Shown: piece after piece, positions 23,950 to 32,569 of the stretch | Layout: the number at the start of each line of letters is the position of its first letter | Numbering within the stretch: position 1 is the first letter of the stretch | Assembly (NCBI RefSeq): GCF_004959925.1 | Contig: NZ_SPUW01000002.1 | Coordinates: 558,001-622,000, forward strand | Direction of reading: 5' to 3' | DNA length: 64,000 bases | Source of the DNA: Pseudooceanicola onchidii | GTDB lineage: Bacteria > Pseudomonadota > Alphaproteobacteria > Rhodobacterales > Rhodobacteraceae | The notes under the pieces: generated by a model | Databases searched by the model: none | What the model saw: only the letters and a program-made list of their open reading frames with translations | What the model was told of the DNA's origin: nothing | Program-made: the position numbers and the translations under genes

Positions 23950-25572
23950 ATGCGCCGCCATGCTCTCGCCCTTTGCCTTCTGGCCATTCCCGCACCGCTC
24001 TGGGCTGATGACATCGCCGTCCCCAGCCGGGTGGCCGAGGCGACGGTTTTCCCGCAGGGGGCCACGCTGACCCGCGTGGCCAGCTACGAGATCCCCGCCG
24101 GGCGGCATCAGCTGATCCTGACCGACATGCCGCGCATCGATCCGGCCAGCCTGCGGCTGAATGCGCCCGGTCTGACCGTCGGCGCGATCCGCTACCGTGA
24201 CGATTTCGTGCCGCCGCGCACTGACAGCCAGACCGCCGAATACGAGGCCGCCGAGGCGCTGGTGGAAGAGCGCGAACGCGCGGTCGAGGTGGCGCAGGAC
24301 GCCGTCGCCTCGATCCAGATCGAAGCGGACACGGCGCGGGCACGGATCGCCTTTCTGGATGGCATCGGCCAGTCCAACGACCTCGCGCAGGTCAGCGCCG
24401 ACAAGCTGCGCGAACTTGCGACCCTGATCGGAGAAGAGGGGCTGACCGCCCGTCGCGCCGTGCAGGCCGCCGAAACCCGCGTGCGCGAGGCGCAGCGCGC
24501 CGTGAAGGACGCGCGCGAGGATCTGGCGGATGCGGAGCAGGCGCTGAAGGCGCTGTCGACCGGATCGGGCGACCGGGCCTACCTGTCCATCGACGTCAGT
24601 TCCGACGGCGGCGCACAGGGCGAGATGGTGCTGACCTATACCGTGGCCGAAGCCTCGTGGACGCCGACCTATGATGTCCGGCTGGTGACACAGGGCGATG
24701 CCGGGCTGACCCTTCAGAACGGCGCCTACGTCGAACAGTCGACCGGAGAGGATTGGCGCAACGTGGCGCTGACCCTGTCGACCGTGCGTCCGTCGGGGCA
24801 GGGCCAGCCGGGAGAGGTCTGGCCCTGGCTGCGCCGGGCCATCGATCCGCAACGTCCCGAGCCGATGACGCTGGCGCGTGGATCGATGAAAGCCGCCGAC
24901 ATGGCCGTACCCGCACCGGTGATGGAGGAAGTGACCGCGACGTCACAGTTCGACGGCCTGTCGGTCACCTACAGCTATCCCGACCGGGTCAGCGTGGCGA
25001 ACGAAGCCGATGCGGTGAAGATTTCCCTCGGCACGCTGGATTTCACGCCCGAGGTCTTTGCCCGCGCGGTACCGCTGTCGGACCCCACGGCGTTTCTTGC
25101 GGCCGAATTCACCAACGACAGCGGAGAGCTGATCCTGGGCGGCGGCGCGGCACAGTTCTATCTGGACGGCACCTTCGTCGGCCAGCGTTACCTTGACCTG
25201 ATCGCCAACGGCGACAAGGCCGAGCTGTCCTTCGGCCCGATCGAGGGGTTGCGGCTGGAACGCGTGGTGCTGGACCGGCAGGAAGGCGATCGCGGCGTGA
25301 TCACCCGCCGGAACGAACAGAACGAAGAGGTCCAGATCACCCTGCGCAACCTGACCGCGCGCAGCTGGTCGGTGCGCCTGCGCGACCGCGTGCCCTATTC
25401 GGAACAGGAGGATCTTGAGATTTCCTGGGATGCGCAGCCGGTGCCGACGGAAACCAACATCGACGATCTGCGCGGCGTGCTGGAGTGGCGCTTCGACATG
25501 GCGCCCAAGACAGACCAGCGGGTCGAGCTGAACCACCGCATCCGCTGGCCCGACGGCAAGGTCCTGCGCTAG
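23950..25572 (+). CDS. DUF4139/DUF4140 (MuiA-like) periplasmic protein
   Basis: 540 residues. The signal peptide MRRHALALCLLAIPAPLWA is followed by the DUF4140 N-terminal domain (VAEATVFPQGATLTRV). A long alanine/glutamate-rich coiled coil runs through about 95-205, and DUF4139 begins with VSSDGGAQGEMVLTYTVAEASWTPTYDVRL. The C-terminal end shows the beta-rich domain with DRVPYSEQEDLEISW. Such proteins are named mucoidy inhibitor A homologues, but their molecular role is not established. It stands alone between asd and the convergent carbonic anhydrase gene. Confidence 0.85.
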   Translation: MRRHALALCLLAIPAPLWADDIAVPSRVAEATVFPQGATLTRVASYEIPAGRHQLILTDMPRIDPASLRLNAPGLTVGAIRYRDDFVPPRTDSQTAEYEAAEALVEERERAVEVAQDAVASIQIEADTARARIAFLDGIGQSNDLAQVSADKLRELATLIGEEGLTARRAVQAAETRVREAQRAVKDAREDLADAEQALKALSTGSGDRAYLSIDVSSDGGAQGEMVLTYTVAEASWTPTYDVRLVTQGDAGLTLQNGAYVEQSTGEDWRNVALTLSTVRPSGQGQPGEVWPWLRRAIDPQRPEPMTLARGSMKAADMAVPAPVMEEVTATSQFDGLSVTYSYPDRVSVANEADAVKISLGTLDFTPEVFARAVPLSDPTAFLAAEFTNDSGELILGGGAAQFYLDGTFVGQRYLDLIANGDKAELSFGPIEGLRLERVVLDRQEGDRGVITRRNEQNEEVQITLRNLTARSWSVRLRDRVPYSEQEDLEISWDAQPVPTETNIDDLRGVLEWRFDMAPKTDQRVELNHRIRWPDGKVLR

Positions 25573-25586
25573 GGCGCGGGACTGCA

Positions 25587-25610
25587 GGGACAGGCCCGGC
25601 GGCCTGTCCC
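25587..25610. terminator. Bidirectional hairpin between DUF4139 gene and carbonic anhydrase
   Basis: A perfect 10-bp stem (GGGACAGGCC with GGCCTGTCCC, 4-base loop) lies between two convergent stops. There is no T-run on either side. Confidence 0.65.
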
Positions 25611-25620
25611 GGTCGATGTG

Positions 25621-26271
25621 TCAGACCGCTTCGAAGCGGTCCTTTTCGGGGATGTACTGTTCCAGTCCGCCTTCGCCGATGTCGTTCCACAGCCCGTGCA
25701 GCGACAGGTCGCCCTTGTCGACGGCCTCTTTCACGAAGGGGAAGGTCATCAGGTTGTCCAGCGACACGAGGATCGCCTGACGTTCCAGCGCCCGGGCCTG
25801 GGCATCGTAGTCGGCGATGTCCTTGACGCGCTCGTAGCCGGGGCGCAGCAGGTCCATCCAGCGGCCGACGAAGCTTGATTTCTCTTCAAGCTCGGGCGCG
25901 TTGCCGGAACACATGTCGAGGCAGCCCTTGACGCCGCCGCAGCTGGAATGGCCCACGACCACCACATGCGCCACCTTGAGAGCGGTGACGGCATATTCGA
26001 TCGCGGCCGAGGTGCCGTGCTGGTTGCCATCGGGTTCATAGGGCGGCACCAGCGCGGCGATATTGCGGTGAATGAAGAATTCGCCCTGATCCGCACCGAA
26101 GATCGCGGTGACATGCACGCGCGAGTCGCAGCAGGAAATGATCATCGCACGCGGGCGCTGTCCTTCGGTGGCAAGACGCTTGTACCACGACTTGTTGTCC
26201 GAAAAAGTCGTGGCCTGCCAGCCATGGAACCTTTGGACCAGATAGGCGGGGAGCGGCTTTGAGTGAGGCAT
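25621..26271 (-). CDS. Beta-class carbonic anhydrase
   Basis: 216 residues. Interconverts CO2 and bicarbonate in the cytoplasm. Zinc and catalytic residues show as SCCDSRVH (Cys47, Asp49, Arg51) and GHSSCGGVKG (His and Cys ligands). The usual CSDSR reads CCDSR here. The ATG at 26271 follows AAAGG by 7 bases; ATG 26277 is too close to it. It is divergent from a small helical protein gene. A 9-bp inverted repeat lies in the shared promoter. Confidence 0.92.
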   Translation of the reverse strand: MPHSKPLPAYLVQRFHGWQATTFSDNKSWYKRLATEGQRPRAMIISCCDSRVHVTAIFGADQGEFFIHRNIAALVPPYEPDGNQHGTSAAIEYAVTALKVAHVVVVGHSSCGGVKGCLDMCSGNAPELEEKSSFVGRWMDLLRPGYERVKDIADYDAQARALERQAILVSLDNLMTFPFVKEAVDKGDLSLHGLWNDIGEGGLEQYIPEKDRFEAV

Positions 26272-26331
26272 GATCATCCTTTCGTCTTGGCGTCGGCCTG
26301 TCGCGTATATAGCGCGGCGGCCGCGCGGTTG

Positions 26332-26368
26332 AAGCGAATTTGAAACGTATTCTGCCGAGAATTCGCTT
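26332..26368. promoter_or_regulatory. 9-bp inverted repeat in divergent promoter
   Basis: AAGCGAATT (26332-26340) and AATTCGCTT (26360-26368) form a perfect dyad with a 19-base spacer, between carbonic anhydrase and the Hpt-like gene. The half-sites are 28 bp apart start to start, so they could be paired operators or a hairpin. The binder is unknown. Confidence 0.4.
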
Positions 26369-26441
26369 GTGACGAAAGGTTTTGGGAAGAGATCCCAGTC
26401 ATAACCAGTGCTTGTGGGACGACGAACAAGGGTGTGAGAAC

Positions 26442-26822
26442 GTGGATCAAGTAAGGATTCTAGCGCAGAACGAAGATGTGCGCCTCGATCCGGACCGGCT
26501 GCAATCGCTCTATGACCAGCTGGGCGAAGTCGGGGCCGAAGACGTGGTGTGCCGTGCGATGGAAGAACTGGCCGTCCGGCTGTCTCTGGTCGAACGGCTG
26601 TTCCGGCAGGACCGCATGGGCGAGATGCGCAAGGCGGCGCGGTCGTTGACCGGCATCGCCGAACAGATCGGCATGCATACGTTGTGCCGTGTGGCCAGCG
26701 ACGTGACCATCTGCATCGATGACAACGACCGCGTGGCCTTGTCGGCGACCCTGTCACGTTTGCTGCGCATCGGGGAACGGTCACTGATGGAAATCTGGGA
26801 CATGCAGGGCGTGCGGGTCTGA
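26442..26822 (+). CDS. Small helical protein, possible Hpt-like domain
   Basis: 126 residues from a GTG (AGGGTGTGAGAAC upstream); a TTG at 26382 would lengthen it. The protein is nearly all helical and rich in Arg/Leu (LSLVERLFRQDRMGEMRKAARSLTGIAEQIG). Spacing and amphipathicity resemble a histidine phosphotransfer bundle, but the usual HxxKG phospho-site is absent at the expected place: KAARSLTG stands where HxLKG would be. No function is assigned. It is divergent from carbonic anhydrase and 68 bp before the aminopeptidase. Confidence 0.6.
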   Translation: MDQVRILAQNEDVRLDPDRLQSLYDQLGEVGAEDVVCRAMEELAVRLSLVERLFRQDRMGEMRKAARSLTGIAEQIGMHTLCRVASDVTICIDDNDRVALSATLSRLLRIGERSLMEIWDMQGVRV

Positions 26823-26890
26823 CCCCGGAAAGCCCTTGCGGCGGCGTTGCATCGGGCTAGGCTCTGGCCAAATTCCCTGCGGAGACACCG

Positions 26891-28276
26891 ATGCCCCTGA
26901 CCTTTGCCCAAGACCCCGACGCGGCCCTGCCGCTTCACGTGATCGATGCCGACGCGCTGGAGGGCTGGCTGTCCGGCCAGGAGGCCGCCGTTCAGACGTG
27001 GGTCAAGGCGACAGGCTTCGCGGCGGGTCTGGGCGAGGTGACGTTGGTGCCCGATGCCAATGGCGCCCCCGTGATGGCACTGGCCGGATACGGCGCCGCT
27101 GCGCGCCGCGCGCGGGGGCGGTTCACGCTAGCCGCTGCGGCTGCCAAGCTGCCGCAGGGCGATTATCGTCTTGCGGGGGACCTGTCGGGTATCGCGGTCG
27201 AGGAGGAGGCCCTTGGATGGCTTCTCTCGGGCTATGCCTTCGACCGCTACGCCCCGGCCCATGGCACAACCGCCCGGCTGGTCGCCCCCGACGGGATCGA
27301 CGCCGCGCGGATCGAGGCGATCGCGGCAGGCGAGGCTCTGACCCGCGACCTGATCAACACCCCGGCCAGCGACATGGGCCCGGAGGACCTGGAAGACGCG
27401 GCCGCTGGCCTTGCGACCGAATTCGGGGCGCGCTTCGACGTGATCCGGGGCGACGACCTGCTGGCGCAGAACTTCCCGATGATCCACGCGGTCGGCCGCG
27501 CCTCGCCCCGTGCGCCGCGCCTGATCGATTTCAGCTGGGGCACATCCGGGCCGAAGCTGACGCTGGTCGGCAAGGGCGTGTGTTTCGACACCGGCGGGCT
27601 GAACCTCAAGCCCGGTGCGTCGATGGGCCTGATGAAGAAGGACATGGGCGGGGCGGCCACGGTGCTGGGGCTTGCCCGGATGATTATGGCGCTGGATCTG
27701 CCGGTGCAACTGCGCGTGCTGATCCCGGCAGTTGAGAATTCGGTTTCCGGCAACGCCTTCCGCCCGCAGGACATCCTGACGGCGCGCAACGGGCTCACGG
27801 TCGAGATCAACAATACCGACGCCGAGGGGCGGCTGGTGCTGGCGGATGCCCTGGCACTTGGGGCCGAAGGCGAGCCGGACCTGATGCTGTCGATGGCGAC
27901 GCTGACCGGGGCCGCGCGGGTCGCCGTGGGGCCGGATATCGCGCCCTTCTATTCCGATGACGAGGGCGTCGCGGCTGCGATCACGGGGGCGGCGGCACGG
28001 GTCGCGGATCCGGTCTGGCGGATGCCCTTCCATGCGCCTTACGAGGCGATGATCGAACCGGGTATCGCCGATCTGGACAATGCGCCCAAGGGCGGCTTTG
28101 CCGGGTCCATCACGGCGGCGCTGTTCCTGCGCCGCTTTGCCGGAGAGACCGCGCGTTATACCCATTTCGACATCTACGGCTGGCAACCCGCCGCCGCGCC
28201 CGCCCGCCCGAAAGGCGGCGTCGGTCAGGGCGCCCGCGCCGTGCTGGCCGCGCTGCCCGAGGTTCTGGGCCTGTGA
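26891..28276 (+). CDS. M17 leucyl aminopeptidase-family protein
   Basis: 461 residues. A cytoplasmic hexameric metallopeptidase that removes N-terminal residues from peptides. The M17 signature NTDAEGRLVLADAL is present with metal ligands, and GKGVCFDTGGLNLKPG and KKDMGGAATVLG supply the catalytic Lys and Asp. The divergent N-terminal domain (about 1-150) is the usual variable one. Its stop overlaps the next GTG start (GTGA), pairing it with the NlpC/P60 hydrolase. This suggests joint turnover of murein peptides (inference). Confidence 0.92.
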   Translation: MPLTFAQDPDAALPLHVIDADALEGWLSGQEAAVQTWVKATGFAAGLGEVTLVPDANGAPVMALAGYGAAARRARGRFTLAAAAAKLPQGDYRLAGDLSGIAVEEEALGWLLSGYAFDRYAPAHGTTARLVAPDGIDAARIEAIAAGEALTRDLINTPASDMGPEDLEDAAAGLATEFGARFDVIRGDDLLAQNFPMIHAVGRASPRAPRLIDFSWGTSGPKLTLVGKGVCFDTGGLNLKPGASMGLMKKDMGGAATVLGLARMIMALDLPVQLRVLIPAVENSVSGNAFRPQDILTARNGLTVEINNTDAEGRLVLADALALGAEGEPDLMLSMATLTGAARVAVGPDIAPFYSDDEGVAAAITGAAARVADPVWRMPFHAPYEAMIEPGIADLDNAPKGGFAGSITAALFLRRFAGETARYTHFDIYGWQPAAAPARPKGGVGQGARAVLAALPEVLGL

Positions 28277-29142
28277 CCGACCGGCGTGTCCTGAAATCCA
28301 ACGGCCGGGTCGCCGACCGGTCGCTGGAAGGCCAGGTCGAGGCCGAGCGGTTCGTCGACCCGCAACGGCACCGTGTCATCAGCGAGGTTACCCCCATCCT
28401 GACCCGGGGCGACGGGGAGGGCGCGCGGGATCGCGAACTGGTGTTCGGAGAGGCCTTCATGGTGCTTGATCTCGGCGAGGATCACGTCTTCGGGTTTGCC
28501 GAACGCGACGGGTTCGTCGGCTATGTCGCGGCCGAGGATCTGTCGGATCAGGACCACCGGCCGACGCACCGCGTCGTGGCCCCGACCTACTGGTTTTCGA
28601 ACCCCGCGCTGAAGGATCCCGCGCCGGGTGTGCCCCTGTCGATCGGGTCGCTGCTGTCAGTGCGCGCGGTGACCCACGATCACTGCGACTGGGCCGAAGC
28701 CTGCCTGCCGGGCGAGGTTGGTGAGACCTGGGGGATCCACGTGCCGATGCCGCACCTCGCCCCGCTCGATCCGCCTGCGACCGATCCTGTGGCCGAGGCC
28801 GAGCGCTATCTGAACGTGCCCTACCTCTGGGGGGGCAACAGCAGCTTTGGCATCGACTGTTCGGGGCTGGTTCAGGCCGCCTGTCTCGCCTGTGGCATCC
28901 CCTGTCCGGGCGACAGCGACCAGCAGGCCGAAGGGCTGGGCCGCGAGTTGGAGGTCGGTGAACCGCTGGCACGCGGCGACCTGATCTTCTGGAAAGGGCA
29001 TGTCGCCTGGGTGGTCGGTGACGGCCGCATCCTGCACGCGAATGCCCATCACATGGCGGTGGCCTACGAGGATCTGAACGGCGCCATCGCCCGGATCGAG
29101 GCGGCCGAAGGGCCGGTCACGGTACGTCGAAGGGTGCTCTGA
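28273..29142 (+). CDS. NlpC/P60 cysteine peptidase with SH3-like domain
   Basis: 289 residues. The C-terminal NlpC/P60 domain has the catalytic cysteine in GIDCSGLVQAAC near residue 197, a histidine in FWKGHVAWVVG, and a second polar site in ILHANAHHMAV. The N-terminal half looks like the bacterial SH3 pair seen in dipeptidyl peptidases of the YkfC type. There is no signal peptide, so a cytoplasmic role in recycling cell-wall peptides is likely. It is translationally coupled to the M17 aminopeptidase, which would act on the products. Confidence 0.88.
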   Translation: MTDRRVLKSNGRVADRSLEGQVEAERFVDPQRHRVISEVTPILTRGDGEGARDRELVFGEAFMVLDLGEDHVFGFAERDGFVGYVAAEDLSDQDHRPTHRVVAPTYWFSNPALKDPAPGVPLSIGSLLSVRAVTHDHCDWAEACLPGEVGETWGIHVPMPHLAPLDPPATDPVAEAERYLNVPYLWGGNSSFGIDCSGLVQAACLACGIPCPGDSDQQAEGLGRELEVGEPLARGDLIFWKGHVAWVVGDGRILHANAHHMAVAYEDLNGAIARIEAAEGPVTVRRRVL

Positions 29143-29487
29143 TCAGTCGACGGCGCGGATCAGCTTGCGCTCCAGCACGCGCAGCACGGTCTTCAGGTCT
29201 CCGCCGCGCTTGAGCACCTGACCATCCATGCCCACCACCGAATACATCCCCTGCTTCAGCCGCAGCTTCGGCCGCTTTTCGATCCGGTAGAGCGGGTTCT
29301 CGGCCGTGCGACGAAAGACGGAAAAGACCGCCATGTCCGACAGGGTGGAAATGCCGTAATCGCGCCATTCCCCGGCGGCGACCATGCGCCCATACAGCGA
29401 CAGGATCACCGACAGTTCGGTCCGGTGAAACGCGACGCGCTCGGACTGCGGGGTATGGGGAAAGGGGGTCGGGTCTTGCACCGTCAT
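29143..29487 (-). CDS. DUF2794 protein
   Basis: 114 residues starting MTVQDPTPFPHTPQ. It matches the alphaproteobacterial DUF2794 pattern (VAFHRTELSVILSLYGRMVAAGEWRDYGIS, FSVFRRTAENPLYRIEKRPKLRL). Function is unknown in the family. The longer open frame upstream has no family similarity and runs into the promoter of the thiolase gene. Its stop lies directly against that of the NlpC/P60 gene on the other strand. Confidence 0.82.
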   Translation of the reverse strand: MTVQDPTPFPHTPQSERVAFHRTELSVILSLYGRMVAAGEWRDYGISTLSDMAVFSVFRRTAENPLYRIEKRPKLRLKQGMYSVVGMDGQVLKRGGDLKTVLRVLERKLIRAVD

Positions 29488-29630
29488 ACCCGAAGAGTTG
29501 ATCGGATGCAGACGGAAATCAAGGGGTTTCACCGGTCGGCTGTCCGCATCGCGGAACGACCTTCCATGGAACTTGACCGCAGGGTTAGTTTCTTTCAGGT
29601 TGCGCGCAAATTGACCAAGAGGGGATCCCA

Positions 29631-30824
29631 ATGACCGAAGCTTACCTGTGCGATGGCCTGCGTACACCGATCGGCCGCTATGGCGGAGGGCTGTCGACGG
29701 TGCGCCCCGACGACATGCTGGCCGGTGTCATGAAGGCCCTGATGGAGCGCAACCCGGGCGTCCAGATCGACGACGTCTACATGGGCTGCGCCAACCAAGC
29801 CGGCGAAGACAACCGCAACGTGGCCCGCATGTCGGCGCTGCTGGCGGGGCTGGGCGAAGATGTGCCGGGTGCCACCATCAACCGCCTGTGCGGTTCGGGC
29901 CTTGATGCCGTCGGCACGGCGGCCCGGGCGATCAAGTCGGGCGAGATGGAGGTGCTGATCGCCGGTGGCGTCGAATCCATGTCGCGCGCGCCGCTGGTCA
30001 TGCCCAAGGCCGACAGCGCCTTTTCCCGCAAGGCCGAGATCTACGACACCACCATCGGCTGGCGCTTCGTGAACCGCGCCATGCACAAGCATTTCGGCAC
30101 CGACTCGATGCCCGAGACGGCCGAAAACGTGGCGGACCAGTTCCAGATCGACCGCGCGGCGCAGGATGCCTTCGCCCTGCGCTCGCAAGAGCGTGCCGCC
30201 GCCGCCATCGCCTCGGGCCGCCTGGCCGAGGAAATCGTGCCGGTGACCATCCCGCAGCGGAAGGGTGACCCCAAGATCGTCGATACCGATGAACACCCCC
30301 GTGCGACCACGCTGGAGAAACTGGGCGCCCTGCCGACGCCGTTTCGTGAAAACGGGTCGGTCACGGCCGGCAATGCCTCGGGTGTGAACGACGGCGCCTG
30401 CGCGGTGATCATCGCGTCGGAAGCGGCGGTGAAGAAGTACGGCCTGACCCCGCGCGCCCGGATCACCGCCATGGCCACGGCCGGCGTGCCGCCGCGCATC
30501 ATGGGCATCGGCCCGGCGCCTGCGACCGAAAAGCTGCTGGCGATGACCGGCTACGGCATCGGCGACATCGACCTGATCGAGCTGAACGAAGCCTTCGCGG
30601 CGCAGGGCCTTGCCGTCACCCGCCAGCTGGGCCTGCCCGATGATGCCGATCATGTGAACCCGAACGGCGGCGCGATCGCGCTTGGTCACCCGCTTGGCAT
30701 GTCCGGCGCACGTCTTGCCCTGACGGCCGGTCTGTCGATGGGCCACATGGGTGCGAAGCGCGCGATCTGCACCATGTGCATCGGCGTGGGCCAGGGCATC
30801 GCCCTGATGCTCGAAGCAGTCTGA
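29631..30824 (+). CDS. Acetyl-CoA acyltransferase (thiolase; 3-oxoadipyl-CoA thiolase-like)
   Basis: 397 residues. Cleaves a 3-oxoacyl-CoA with CoA to acetyl-CoA and a shortened acyl-CoA. The nucleophile is Cys87 in NRLCGSGLDAVG. The C-terminal signatures NPNGGAIALGHPLGMSGAR and CTMCIGVGQG give His and the second Cys. Details such as the NRLCGSGLDAV core resemble PcaF/PaaE 3-oxoadipyl-CoA thiolases as well as FadA. AAGAGGGGATCCCA precedes the ATG. It stands alone, with a terminator after it. It could complete the pathway of the ligase cluster at 1302-11331, but it is 18 kb away. Confidence 0.88.
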   Translation: MTEAYLCDGLRTPIGRYGGGLSTVRPDDMLAGVMKALMERNPGVQIDDVYMGCANQAGEDNRNVARMSALLAGLGEDVPGATINRLCGSGLDAVGTAARAIKSGEMEVLIAGGVESMSRAPLVMPKADSAFSRKAEIYDTTIGWRFVNRAMHKHFGTDSMPETAENVADQFQIDRAAQDAFALRSQERAAAAIASGRLAEEIVPVTIPQRKGDPKIVDTDEHPRATTLEKLGALPTPFRENGSVTAGNASGVNDGACAVIIASEAAVKKYGLTPRARITAMATAGVPPRIMGIGPAPATEKLLAMTGYGIGDIDLIELNEAFAAQGLAVTRQLGLPDDADHVNPNGGAIALGHPLGMSGARLALTAGLSMGHMGAKRAICTMCIGVGQGIALMLEAV

Positions 30825-30847
30825 CAGACACCCTGCCCGAAAACACG

Positions 30848-30875
30848 AAAGGCGCGGTTGATCCCGCGCCTTTTC
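30848..30875 (+). terminator. Rho-independent terminator after thiolase
   Basis: AAAGGCGCGG pairs with CCGCGCCTTT and runs on into TTTTCTT. Confidence 0.85.
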
Positions 30876-30919
30876 TTCTCCTGGTCCGAAATACCTCGGG
30901 GTCCGGGGCAGCGCCCCGG
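30871..30919 (-). repeat. Intergenic repeat C, minus orientation
   Basis: The minus strand reads CCCCGAGGTATTTCGGACC followed by AGGAGAAG, matching the tail of repeats A, B and D. The adjoining hairpin CCGGGGC-3-GCCCCGG (30903-30919) has the same position as the GC hairpin of copy D. It lies between the convergent thiolase and map genes. Confidence 0.6.
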
Positions 30920-30929
30920 CGGGCCGGGA

Positions 30930-31733
30930 TCAATAGGTCGGGTGGAATTTGCCCGCAGGTGACAGGGTAAAGATCTCGACCCCGTTGGCCGTCACGCCGA
31001 CCGAATGTTCGAACTGCGCCGACAGCGACTTGTCGCGGGTCACGGCGGTCCAGTCGTCGGCCAGCACCTTGGTTTCCGGACGGCCCAGGTTCACCATCGG
31101 TTCGATGGTGAAGAACATCCCTTCCTCAAGCGTCGGGCCACTGCCGGGTCGGCCATAGTGCAGCACGTTCGGGGGCGCGTGGAACACCCGGCCCAGCCCG
31201 TGGCCGCAGAAATCGCGCACGACGGACATGCGGTTGGCTTCGACGAAGCTCTGGATGGCATAGCCGATGTCGCCGAAGGTGTTGCCGGGCTTCACCGCCT
31301 CGATGCCCTTCATCAGGGCGTCATGGGTGATTTCGATCAGCCGTTCGGATTTGCGCGACAGCTTGCCCGCGACGTACATGCGGCTGGTGTCGCCGTACCA
31401 GCCATCGACGATCACGGTGACGTCGATATTGAGGATATCGCCGTCCTTCAGCTTCTTGTCGCCGGGGATGCCGTGACAGACCACGTGGTTGATCGAGATG
31501 CAGGAGGCGTGCTTGTACCCCTTGTAGCCGATCGTGGCCGAAGTCGCGCCGGCCGCATTGACCTTCTCTTCGATCATGCGGTCGATCTCACCGGTCGTCT
31601 GGCCGGGGAAGACGTGTTCGGCGACCTCGTCGAGGATCTGCGCCGCCAGCTTTCCGGCGGCATGCATCCCGGCAAAATCCGCCTCCTGATAGATGCGGAT
31701 TCCGTCGCGGGTTATCTGGCCTTTGTCGTCCAA
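30930..31733 (-). CDS. map: Methionine aminopeptidase, type I
   Basis: 267 residues. Removes the initiator methionine from new proteins. All five metal ligands of the family can be placed: DVTVIVDGWYGDTSR (two Asp), GHGLGR (His), TIEPMVN (Glu) and QFEHSV (Glu). The start is TTG 31733, preceded by GAGAGGACCGCC; no ATG lies in frame before residue 23, which is already inside conserved sequence. It is a single gene with sfsA upstream on the same strand after 79 bp. Confidence 0.93.
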   Translation of the reverse strand: MDDKGQITRDGIRIYQEADFAGMHAAGKLAAQILDEVAEHVFPGQTTGEIDRMIEEKVNAAGATSATIGYKGYKHASCISINHVVCHGIPGDKKLKDGDILNIDVTVIVDGWYGDTSRMYVAGKLSRKSERLIEITHDALMKGIEAVKPGNTFGDIGYAIQSFVEANRMSVVRDFCGHGLGRVFHAPPNVLHYGRPGSGPTLEEGMFFTIEPMVNLGRPETKVLADDWTAVTRDKSLSAQFEHSVGVTANGVEIFTLSPAGKFHPTY

Positions 31734-31812
31734 GGCGGTCCTCTCGGCGTGGTTTGCGCCCTAGATAGGACGTTTTTCGCGCAGGTACAACGGATCGCAC
31801 CCGGGCCGCGGA

Positions 31813-32520
31813 TCAGGCGAAGGGCAAGGCCGGGCCTGCGGTGATCTCTTGCGCAGAGATGATCGAGGACAGGGCCAGCACCTCGACCCCCGAGGCCCGT
31901 GCCGCTGTGATGGCCGCCGCATAGGCCGGGTCGATGTCAGCCGCCACGGTGACGCGGTCGGCGTCCGACCGCTGCACAAGGAACAGCACCATGGCCCGGT
32001 GCCCCGCCTGCGTCATGGCGGCCAGCTCCTCCATGTGGCGGGCGCCACGGGCGGTGACGCTGTCGGGAAACTCGGCCAGGCCGGGCTGGCGGGACAGGGT
32101 GACGGATTTCACCTCGACATAGACATCGGGCAGGGTCGGCGTGGCCTCGGCCCGCAGCAGGAAATCGATCCGGCTTTTTTCGCCGTACTTCTGTTCCGGC
32201 AGCACCGTTGAATAGTCGCGCAGGGCCTCGATCCGGCCTGCCAGCAGCGCCTCTTTCACCACGCGGTTCGCGATGGCCGTGTCGACCACCGTGAAGGTGC
32301 CCGCCTGATCGACCAGCCGCCAGCCGTACTTCAGCTTTTTCTTCGGATCGTCGTTGGGTTCGACCCAGATCTTCGTGCCGGGATCGGCCAGCCCCAGCAT
32401 CGAGCCGGGGTTGGCACAATGGGCCGTCACCTCGGTCCCGTCCTCAAGCCGGATATCGGCGAGAAACCGTTTGTAGCGGCGGATCAGCGTGGCCGGAACA
32501 AGGGGGGTGGGAAAGCGCAT
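31813..32520 (-). CDS. sfsA: SfsA-family protein (sugar fermentation stimulation homologue)
   Basis: 235 residues. The family motifs are complete: AHCANPGSMLGL near 33-44, the nuclease-like VYVEVKSVTLSR and FPDSVTARGARHMEEL. The N-terminal OB-like DNA-binding part covers about 1-80. E. coli SfsA binds DNA nonspecifically and affects maltose metabolism, while the PD-(D/E)XK-like core suggests a nuclease; the role here is not known. It is divergent from the CinA-like gene with a 49-bp gap. Confidence 0.9.
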   Translation of the reverse strand: MRFPTPLVPATLIRRYKRFLADIRLEDGTEVTAHCANPGSMLGLADPGTKIWVEPNDDPKKKLKYGWRLVDQAGTFTVVDTAIANRVVKEALLAGRIEALRDYSTVLPEQKYGEKSRIDFLLRAEATPTLPDVYVEVKSVTLSRQPGLAEFPDSVTARGARHMEELAAMTQAGHRAMVLFLVQRSDADRVTVAADIDPAYAAAITAARASGVEVLALSSIISAQEITAGPALPFA

Positions 32521-32569
32521 GGGGCCGGCCTATACCTTTTCGCAGCCTGAAAACAAGCCGGAGCGCCCC

